Positions 58,031 to 64,000 of a DNA stretch of 64,000 nt are shown here, one piece after another. Source of the stretch: Lachnospiraceae bacterium KM106-2 (GTDB lineage Bacteria; Bacillota; Clostridia; Lachnospirales; Lachnospiraceae); assembly GCA_009731425.1 (NCBI GenBank), contig AP018794.1:558001-622000 (forward strand), read 5' to 3'. Numbering within the stretch: position 1 is the stretch's first letter; every line of letters begins with the position of its first letter. Below the pieces are notes generated by a model. That model made no database searches. It worked only from the letters and a program-made list of their open reading frames with translations, and had not been told where the DNA came from. Both the position numbers and the translations under genes were made by a program.

Positions 58031-58792
58031 TTATAACGTTTTTCTAATGTCTTGATAGATTGCATCGATACAAGACTCATCTAACTTTTTGTCTAAAAAG
58101 AATTCTACCGCATACTTTGCCTGCGCAACTAACATCTCTAAACCGGTGATCCCCTTTATTCCTAATGAATTTGCCTGCTTGGTTAAGCTCGTCTCAATCG
58201 GATTGTAGATGATATCTAAGACGGCACTTAAGTGATCAAACTTGCTTAAGTCGATAGGAGATGCATCACAATTCGGATACATTCCGACAGGAGTTGTATT
58301 GACGATGACATTGGCATCAAGATGATGTTGAAAGCAAGTTTCATAGGAGATGGCGGTATCCGTATCACGTCTATAAACCATAATGATCTCTTTTGCACCA
58401 AGATGCTCTAATACCGCATGGATGGCTTTGCTAGCGCCACCAATTCCAAGGACTAGCACTTTCTTATCTTTGACTTCGATCTTATTATGAAGCACCATAT
58501 ATTCAAATCCAGAAAAATCGGTATTATGTCCAATGAGACGACCGTGGTCATTTACGATCGTGTTAACGGCGCCGATTCGTTTGGCATTGTTATCTAACTC
58601 ATCTAAATAAGGGATGATCTCGCATTTGTAGGGGATTGTAACATTTAAAGCCGCAAAGTCTTTTGCTTTCATAAAAGCATCTAATTCATCCTTTGCAAGA
58701 GGGATCAAATCATAAGTATAATCCGCCAATTTTTCGTGAATCACCTTAGAATAACTATGTCCTAATTTTTCTCCAATTAACCCATATCTCAT
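58031..58792 (-). CDS. aroE: Shikimate dehydrogenase
   Basis: Reduces 3-dehydroshikimate to shikimate with NADPH. The 253 residues begin RYGLIGEKLGHSYSKVIH (substrate-binding Ser pair), followed by AALNVTIPYK with the catalytic Lys, GHNTDFSGFEYM with the Asp, VLGIGGASKAIHAVL for nucleotide binding, and NTTPVGMYPN. The start at 58792 follows GAAGGG on the minus strand; 18 further in-frame residues upstream are not family-like. It stands alone, convergent to efp. Confidence 0.95.
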   Translation of the reverse strand: MRYGLIGEKLGHSYSKVIHEKLADYTYDLIPLAKDELDAFMKAKDFAALNVTIPYKCEIIPYLDELDNNAKRIGAVNTIVNDHGRLIGHNTDFSGFEYMVLHNKIEVKDKKVLVLGIGGASKAIHAVLEHLGAKEIIMVYRRDTDTAISYETCFQHHLDANVIVNTTPVGMYPNCDASPIDLSKFDHLSAVLDIIYNPIETSLTKQANSLGIKGITGLEMLVAQAKYAVEFFLDKKLDESCIDAIYQDIRKTL

Positions 58793-58958
58793 TAAAAGCC
58801 CTTCTTTCGTATCGTTTTCGTAAGAACCAAATATTGCAATAATCATAATATATATTATTTAGTTTATCAAGGGACGATGGAATAATATTTCATTATGCTC
58901 ATATATTTTACAATAAAGCAGACGGACATAGTATAAGCTGCCGACAAGAAGGAGGAGC

Positions 58959-59915
58959 ATGATGGATAAAAGGGACGAGATATTGAAGATATTTTCTATG
59001 AATATTAGAAAAGTTTTGGCTGCTGTCAAAATAAATTATAACTATTTGCAGGAAATCAGGCTCCGAATCAATGGGCCGTTAATGGTCATCTATAATAATC
59101 AAGAATATTTTGTGACAAAGAATTGTGTGCTCGATCGTGGAATAGACCGAGCTTATATTGTTTCACAGAATGAATTGAGAGAAACAATGGAATACATAAG
59201 CAATTACTCGTTATATGCCTTTGAAGATGAGATCAAACAAGGGTTTATAACGATTCAAGGGGGTCATAGAGTGGGAATTGCAGGTAAGACAATTCTAGAA
59301 GCTGATAAGATAAAAAATATTAAACACATATCATTTATCAATATTCGTCTGGCGCATCAGATCAAGGGGTGTGCAGATAAAGTCATTCCCTATATTGTAG
59401 AAAATAAGGAGGTACATCATACTCTCATTATATCACCGCCAAGATGCGGTAAGACAACACTCCTTCGGGACATGATAAGGCAATTATCAAATGGAGAACA
59501 TGGGATACCTGGAGTTACGGTTGGTGTCGTAGATGAACGAAGTGAGATTGGAGCCTGTTATATGGGTGTACCTCAAAATGAATTAGGAATTCGAACGGAT
59601 ATTTTGGATTGTTGTCCGAAGGCAAATGGAATGATGATGCTGATACGGTCTATGTCACCACATATCATTGCGGTGGATGAGATTGGTTCAAGAGAAGATG
59701 TAGAAGCGATCGAATACGTGATCAATTGCGGATGTAAACTGATCGCGACGGTTCATGGGAGTACGATTGATGATATTAAAAACAAACCGCTCCTTGGAAA
59801 GTTAGTCCGGGAGAAAGTGTTTGAACGTTACGTAGTACTTAATAACCACGGTGGTATCGGCAATATTGGTGAAATCTACGATGCAAGAGGAACTTTATTG
59901 TATCGTGGTAATTAG
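58959..59915 (+). CDS. spoIIIAA: Stage III sporulation protein AA (ATPase)
   Basis: Cytosolic ATPase of the SpoIIIA-SpoIIQ channel that links mother cell and forespore. It resembles secretion ATPases. The 318 residues include EIRLRINGPLMV near 32, the Walker A PPRCGKTTLLRDM (160-172), VGVVDERSEIGACYMG, and VDEIGSREDVEAIEYV for Walker B. GGAGGAG precedes two adjacent ATG codons (58959 and 58962). It opens an eight-gene operon with gaps of 25 bases or less. Confidence 0.95.
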   Translation: MMDKRDEILKIFSMNIRKVLAAVKINYNYLQEIRLRINGPLMVIYNNQEYFVTKNCVLDRGIDRAYIVSQNELRETMEYISNYSLYAFEDEIKQGFITIQGGHRVGIAGKTILEADKIKNIKHISFINIRLAHQIKGCADKVIPYIVENKEVHHTLIISPPRCGKTTLLRDMIRQLSNGEHGIPGVTVGVVDERSEIGACYMGVPQNELGIRTDILDCCPKANGMMMLIRSMSPHIIAVDEIGSREDVEAIEYVINCGCKLIATVHGSTIDDIKNKPLLGKLVREKVFERYVVLNNHGGIGNIGEIYDARGTLLYRGN

Positions 59916-59926
59916 GAGGTGCTCTT

Positions 59927-60442
59927 ATGAAGATAATTGGTGCAATTTTAGTAATCTGTTCTTCCACAGCGATCGGATTTTATATGAGTGCCATGCTTTT
60001 AGGTAGAATTCGGGAACTAAGAGAGTTGAAGAAGGATGTGTTTATCCTTCGAGGTGACATACAATATGGGAATACTCCATTGCCAGAGGCAATGGAGGCT
60101 ATTGCCAGGAGAAGTAACGGAGTATTTTCACAGTTCTTTCATACGGTGTCTAAACAGATGGAGCGATTGAGTGGGAAACCGCTTAGTGTAATCTGGGAGA
60201 AGGCGATCAAAGAGATTCTAAAGGATAGTTATCTTTCAAAATTGGACAAGGAGCATTTAATGAAATTAGGAGATAATCTTGGTTATCTTGACCAGCAGAT
60301 GCAGATCAAGACGATCGATCTATATATTGAGCAGCTTCAATTGGAAATCGACACAGCAGTCGAATCAAAGAAAGAAAAGACGAGAATATATAATATGCTT
60401 GGTATACTCAGCGGAATATTTATAACCATAGTTTTAATATAA
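59927..60442 (+). CDS. spoIIIAB: Stage III sporulation protein AB
   Basis: The 171-residue protein has an N-terminal membrane segment (IIGAILVICSSTAIGFYM), a cytosolic helical domain with LKKDVFILRGDIQYGNTPLPE, and a C-terminal membrane segment (MLGILSGIFITIVLI). The fold resembles type II secretion GspF platform proteins. It is thought to interact with the ATPase SpoIIIAA. Position directly after spoIIIAA by 11 bases confirms the assignment. Confidence 0.94.
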   Translation: MKIIGAILVICSSTAIGFYMSAMLLGRIRELRELKKDVFILRGDIQYGNTPLPEAMEAIARRSNGVFSQFFHTVSKQMERLSGKPLSVIWEKAIKEILKDSYLSKLDKEHLMKLGDNLGYLDQQMQIKTIDLYIEQLQLEIDTAVESKKEKTRIYNMLGILSGIFITIVLI

Positions 60443-60466
60443 TGAAAAAAATGAGGGAGGAAGGTT

Positions 60467-60661
60467 ATGGATATTAATTTAATCTTTAAGATCGCTGCGG
60501 TGGGCATATTAGTCTCGGTCCTAAGTCAGGTCTTAAAGCATTCAGGAAGAGATGAACAAGCTTTTTTGGCAAGTCTGGCGGGGCTTATCTTGGTACTTTT
60601 GTGGTTGATTCCATATATAGCGGAACTATTTGATACTATCAAGAGTCTATTTGCATTATAG
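60467..60661 (+). CDS. spoIIIAC: Stage III sporulation protein AC
   Basis: A 64-residue protein with two membrane helices (IFKIAAVGILVSVLSQVL and AFLASLAGLILVLLWLIPYI) separated by HSGRDEQ, typical of SpoIIIAC. It is a membrane component of the feeding-tube channel and is paired with SpoIIIAD. GGGAGGAAG precedes the ATG. Confidence 0.94.
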   Translation: MDINLIFKIAAVGILVSVLSQVLKHSGRDEQAFLASLAGLILVLLWLIPYIAELFDTIKSLFAL

Positions 60662-60675
60662 AGGGGGCATAACCT

Positions 60676-61056
60676 ATGGTGAAGATTGCAATTGTAGGCA
60701 TTGTAGCTGTACTCTTGGCAATTCAGTTAAAAAGTACGAAATCGGAATATGGGACATACATATCCTTAGCGGCCTGCATTGTGATCGTTTGTCTAGGTAT
60801 GAGCCGTTTGGAGTCGATCGTAGAGGGCATTAATAAAATTCAGAGTTATATCACCATCAACAAAGCTTACTTAGCGATTCTGCTGAAAATCGTAGGGATA
60901 ACCTACATTGCTGAATTTGCTTCAAATTTATGTAAAGATGCGGGACATGGAGCAATCTCGAATCAGATCGAGTTAGTAGGCAAGCTTACGATTCTTTCGG
61001 TTAGTATGCCGATATTACTGGCTTTGTTGGATACGGTAAATGACTTTTTATCATAG
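60676..61056 (+). CDS. spoIIIAD: Stage III sporulation protein AD
   Basis: The 126-residue membrane protein has four hydrophobic segments (VKIAIVGIVAVLLAIQL, ISLAACIVIVCLGM, LLKIVGITYIAEF, TILSVSMPILLALLDTV). The YIAEFASNLCKDAGHGAIS block between helices is characteristic. It begins 15 bases after spoIIIAC and belongs to the same complex in the mother-cell membrane facing the forespore. Confidence 0.94.
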   Translation: MVKIAIVGIVAVLLAIQLKSTKSEYGTYISLAACIVIVCLGMSRLESIVEGINKIQSYITINKAYLAILLKIVGITYIAEFASNLCKDAGHGAISNQIELVGKLTILSVSMPILLALLDTVNDFLS

Positions 61057-61068
61057 GCGGGTGAGAGA

Positions 61069-62244
61069 ATGGTGAGACGGTGTGCAAGGATTCTTGGCAT
61101 TGTACTAATAAGCATAGGTATCAGTTGCATGCCGGTTATGGCATCTAGTGAAACGGAAAATACAGAAACAGAGAAGAATAAATATATAGATGAGACCGCG
61201 GATCGTGTGGATTACGATGAAATTCAGAAAGTGATCGATGAAGTGGCATCAGGAAGTCAGCCATTTAACTTTAAAGAGTATGTGAAAGGACTTACACAAG
61301 GAGACGATGGAATCTCATTTAGTCAGATTTTAGGAGATGTGAAGGCAGCAGCGCTCAATGAATTAAATGTCAATAAGAAGACCATATTTCAGCTGATCGC
61401 AGTGGCGATCGTGGCAGCCATCTTTACTAATTTTTCAAATATCTTTCATAATAATCAAGTCGCAGATACCGCCTTTTATGTAACTTATCTATTTATGTTT
61501 TCGATATTGACGGTTTCTTTTGTACTGGCGACGAATATAGCGATCAATGTGCTAAATGCCATGTTTACTTTCATGAAGGTACTGATACCGACCTATATGG
61601 TTTCGGTGGCGTTTTGCGCCGGAGCCAGGACAAGCATGGTCTATTATGAATCTACATTATTGATCATCACGCTGATCAATTTCCTGTTTTTAAAGATTAT
61701 TTTGCCGCTGATCAATATCTATTTTGTTCTTGTGTTAGCGAATAACTTATCAAAAGAGGACATGCTATCGAAGTTAGCAGAGTTGCTCGAGATGATCATA
61801 ACTTGGTCGCTCAAAACCTTGTTAGCGGTCGTGATCGGAATGAATGCAATTCAGGCATTGATCTTCCCGAGTGTGGATCGGGTTAAGAATTCCATTTTCT
61901 TAAAAAGTATGAAGGCGATCCCGGGAATGGGAAATGCCATTAATATGGTATCAGAGACAGTGATCGGTGCCAGTGTTGTGGTAAAAAATGCAATCGGTGT
62001 CGGTGGTCTTATCGTGATATTGATCATTTGTCTGATCCCGATCATTAAATTAGTCTTTTACGTATTCATGTATAAGTTTGGAACGGCGATCGTGCAGCCT
62101 ATATCAGATAAGAGAATCTTAAATTGTATGGGAGCAGCATCACAGGCTGCAAAATTATTGTTGTCGACCGTTATCATTACGGTAGTGATGTTCTTATTTT
62201 CTATTGCAATTGTTGCAACGGCGACGAATTTACGATTGACGTAG
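61069..62244 (+). CDS. spoIIIAE: Stage III sporulation protein AE
   Basis: The 391-residue protein starts with a signal-like segment (ILGIVLISIGISCMPVMAS), then an acidic soluble stretch. Six or more membrane helices follow, including TIFQLIAVAIVAAIFTNF and VSVAFCAGARTSMVYY, and a late KAIPGMGNAINMVSETVIG block conserved in SpoIIIAE. It forms the large membrane core of the SpoIIIA complex. ATG 61069 follows GGCGGGTGAGAG, a weak ribosome site that fits coupling to the upstream gene. Confidence 0.94.
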   Translation: MVRRCARILGIVLISIGISCMPVMASSETENTETEKNKYIDETADRVDYDEIQKVIDEVASGSQPFNFKEYVKGLTQGDDGISFSQILGDVKAAALNELNVNKKTIFQLIAVAIVAAIFTNFSNIFHNNQVADTAFYVTYLFMFSILTVSFVLATNIAINVLNAMFTFMKVLIPTYMVSVAFCAGARTSMVYYESTLLIITLINFLFLKIILPLINIYFVLVLANNLSKEDMLSKLAELLEMIITWSLKTLLAVVIGMNAIQALIFPSVDRVKNSIFLKSMKAIPGMGNAINMVSETVIGASVVVKNAIGVGGLIVILIICLIPIIKLVFYVFMYKFGTAIVQPISDKRILNCMGAASQAAKLLLSTVIITVVMFLFSIAIVATATNLRLT

Positions 62245-62253
62245 GAGGTAATA

Positions 62254-62907
62254 ATGGAGATTTTATATAATGCAGTGAAAAATATCATCTTATTTCTAAT
62301 CCTACTGGCGATCATTCAGAACTTAGTTGGAAAGAGCGGTTATAGGCAGTACATAAATATCTTTGCAGGAATGGTATTGATCTTGATCGTAGTAATGCCG
62401 ATCATGGATCTCTTTCATGTGACAGATAAGTTAACCTACTATTTTGACCTCAATCAATTTAAGGCTGGAACGAAAGGAATATCAGGAAAGATGTCAGAGG
62501 CAGAGGCATCGACCAATCAGAAGATCATTCAGGAATATAAGGAGCAGATCGTTGATGAGGTGAAGATTAAATTAAGTAATCATAACGTAACGGCAACCTC
62601 GATAAAACTAGAGTTAGAAATGGATCAAAAGAAAGATTCTTATGGAAGGGTAAAGAAGCTTGTTATTTATGGAAAACAGCAAAAATCCGGAAGTAAGAAA
62701 AGCAGTCAAAATGATGATGTATCAGCAGTAGATAAGGTGGCGATCGATCATATTAAGTTAAATGAAGTACAGGTGGATGATTCAGAAAGTGATCAAACGG
62801 AAGATGATATCAAATATGATACGGTTTTAGAATTAAATGTGAAAGAGGATTTAGCAGGTTATCTAAATGTCTCTATTGATTGTATTGAAGTAGAGATCAA
62901 GTCTTGA
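62254..62907 (+). CDS. spoIIIAF: Stage III sporulation protein AF
   Basis: The 217-residue protein has two N-terminal membrane helices (NIILFLILLAIIQNLVG and YINIFAGMVLILIVVMPIM). A soluble domain facing the intermembrane space follows (about 70-217; VKIKLSNHNVTATSIKLELEM in part), of the ring-building type. AGGAGGTAAT precedes the ATG. The C-terminal segment is Asp/Ser-rich. It lies 9 bases after spoIIIAE. Confidence 0.92.
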   Translation: MEILYNAVKNIILFLILLAIIQNLVGKSGYRQYINIFAGMVLILIVVMPIMDLFHVTDKLTYYFDLNQFKAGTKGISGKMSEAEASTNQKIIQEYKEQIVDEVKIKLSNHNVTATSIKLELEMDQKKDSYGRVKKLVIYGKQQKSGSKKSSQNDDVSAVDKVAIDHIKLNEVQVDDSESDQTEDDIKYDTVLELNVKEDLAGYLNVSIDCIEVEIKS

Positions 62908-62925
62908 TGTCAGGAGGATGTGTCC

Positions 62926-63555
62926 GTGGGAATTAAAGATTTATTCAAACAGTTAAAGGAAAGACGTAATACGGAAGGAAAAGAGAAAAAGCCACTTTCG
63001 ATCAAAGACATTGGATTGCCAAAGCTGATCATCTTATTAGTGTGCGGGGTTATCATTTTAATGCCGATGAATTTTAATCTATTTAATAAAAGCAAAAAGA
63101 GTAGTTCAGTAAGTACAACGACTTCTAATACTTCATCAAATGGAGAAAGTAAAACAAATGAGGAATACACTAAAGAGATGGAGAATAAATTAAAGCAAGG
63201 ACTAAGTCTGGTCAATGGAGTCGGGAAAGTTGAGGTGATGATTACTCTTAAGTCATCAAAAACATCAGTTGTTTTAAAAGATACGCCAACGGAAGAAAAT
63301 ACAACGAAGGAAAAAGATAGTACTGGAGGAACACGTGACAATACCACGAAAAAGAGCGAGGAAAAGACGGTAATGAGCACGGAGAATGGCAGTAGTATTC
63401 CTTATGAAATAAAAAAATATGAGCCAGAAATAGAAGGCGTTGTAGTGATTGCTAAAGGCGCGAAGAGCCCTAGTATTCAAAACGAAATTGTTGATGCAGT
63501 GTTGGCATTATTTGAGGTACCAGCACATAAAATTAAAGTGATGAGTATGGATTAA
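62926..63555 (+). CDS. spoIIIAG: Stage III sporulation protein AG
   Basis: The 209-residue protein has a short cytosolic start, one membrane helix (LIILLVCGVIILMPMNF) and a Ser/Thr-rich intermembrane part. A ring-building domain follows, with LVNGVGKVEVMITL and EGVVVIAKGAKSPSIQNEIV. SpoIIIAG forms a large ring between mother cell and forespore. The start is taken as GTG 62926, 8 bases after AGGAGG; the GTG at 62920 is too close to that site. Confidence 0.93.
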   Translation: MGIKDLFKQLKERRNTEGKEKKPLSIKDIGLPKLIILLVCGVIILMPMNFNLFNKSKKSSSVSTTTSNTSSNGESKTNEEYTKEMENKLKQGLSLVNGVGKVEVMITLKSSKTSVVLKDTPTEENTTKEKDSTGGTRDNTTKKSEEKTVMSTENGSSIPYEIKKYEPEIEGVVVIAKGAKSPSIQNEIVDAVLALFEVPAHKIKVMSMD

Positions 63556-63572
63556 TTTATAGGAGGATTAAT

Positions 63573-64000
63573 ATGAAGGATATATTGAAGAAAAATCAAG
63601 TCATCATAGCCGCTCTTGCCATTATGATCTGTGTGGCCGGATACTTGAACTTTACTCAGGATAAGATTGAGAATAAGGATGCCGCTGTTTCTAGTAAGGA
63701 TGCTATTACCAATACGAAGAGCGATACTGGGATCAGTGATAAAGATGCTACTGTGATACCGGATGCTTCTGATAATTCGGAAGAGACTACTGTCGAAACG
63801 GACAAAGTATTGAAGGAAAATGAGACTGATATTACAGACGAAAGTGATTCTAAGACAGAAAAGTCAGCAAATGCGTCGGATACAAACGAAGTTAAGAAGA
63901 ATGATAACTCAACGAAAAATGATACTTCGACAAAGACGACAGATAATAAGGACAGCGTCGGTGATGCCGTTCTTGCTAACAGCAGCGTGAGTAATGAATT
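63573..64000 (+). CDS. spoIIIAH: Stage III sporulation protein AH (partial)
   Basis: The ATG lies 6 bases after AGGAGG and the frame stays open to the window end (142 codons). It starts KDILKKNQVIIAALAIMICV with the single membrane helix and GYLNFTQDK typical of SpoIIIAH. A long Ser/Thr/Asp/Lys-rich linker follows. The ring-building domain that binds SpoIIQ must lie beyond the window. Position as the eighth gene supports the call. Confidence 0.9.
   Translation, partial: MKDILKKNQVIIAALAIMICVAGYLNFTQDKIENKDAAVSSKDAITNTKSDTGISDKDATVIPDASDNSEETTVETDKVLKENETDITDESDSKTEKSANASDTNEVKKNDNSTKNDTSTKTTDNKDSVGDAVLANSSVSNE

Noticed and set aside
58855-58958. Sigma-E promoter before spoIIIAA
   Set aside because: A CATATATT resembling the -10 is present, but the nearest TAATATT lies only 10 bases away, too short for a sigma-E spacer. 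A promoter is expected biologically but not supported here.

Overview
The window is 64 kb of AT-rich, gene-dense chromosome from a low-GC, endospore-forming, probably motile and anaerobic Clostridia, most like a Lachnospiraceae-type organism. The evidence is the spoIIIA sporulation operon (SpoIIIAA to a truncated SpoIIIAH) at the right end, strong AGGAGG-type ribosome binding sites, two long chemoreceptors, PTS sugar uptake, NADP-type GdhA, and methylglyoxal synthase. No rRNA or tRNA gene, phage, transposase or CRISPR array was seen. The organism assignment is inferred from gene content and style, not from a marker-gene comparison.

Layout. 0-4.1 kb: end of a patatin-like lipase, mgsA, a Cys-rich Gly/Pro-repeat protein on the minus strand, and a polar amino-acid ABC transporter. 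4.3-7.7 kb: an ADP-ribosylglycohydrolase-fold protein whose metal ligands look lost, a stand-alone PTS EIIA, an amidohydrolase and an Amidase_6 protein. 7.8-12.8 kb: class Ia ribonucleotide reductase (nrdA-nrdB), an undescribed small structured transcript, and gdhA. 12.8-14.1 kb: a non-coding accessory island with a 214-bp nested palindrome and a tandem array of about 110-bp units. 14.1-18 kb: an orphan membrane protein, a winged-helix regulator with a beta-rich C-terminal half, and galK-galE. 18.2-21.7 kb: a secreted purple-acid-phosphatase-like surface protein coupled to a YibE/F membrane protein.

21.7-25.5 kb: a decayed chemoreceptor pseudogene, a coiled-coil protein and an intact chemoreceptor. 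25.6-30.6 kb: a PRD regulator, a beta-glucoside PTS EIIBCA and a GH1 6-phospho-beta-glucosidase, which form one sugar-use locus. 30.7-36.3 kb: a secreted transglutaminase-like protein, an SDR dehydrogenase, cyclopropane fatty acid synthase and a second chemoreceptor. 36.4-38.7 kb: a PadR-controlled envelope operon (PadR, DUF1700, DUF4097, PspC). 38.7-49 kb: a possible chemotaxis-related protein, argS, a DUF815 ATPase, ppk-ppx, queA and a lipid kinase, followed by a structured repeat inserted between two copies of one terminator.

49-58.8 kb holds most of a shikimate/tyrosine set: an aroF-tyrA-aroA operon on the minus strand, then aroK and aroE. Between them are an EF-G paralogue with an altered G4 motif, uppP and a YqeG phosphatase. 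efp sits between aroK and aroE. 58.9-64 kb is the spoIIIA operon, cut by the window end inside spoIIIAH.

Most genes are ordinary housekeeping genes separated by clear intrinsic terminators, many shared by convergent genes. The parts least explained by known families are the 12.8-14.1 kb repeat island, the structured element at 48.85-49.1 kb, the small RNA before gdhA, the degenerate ADP-ribosylglycohydrolase, and the Cys-rich repeat protein.
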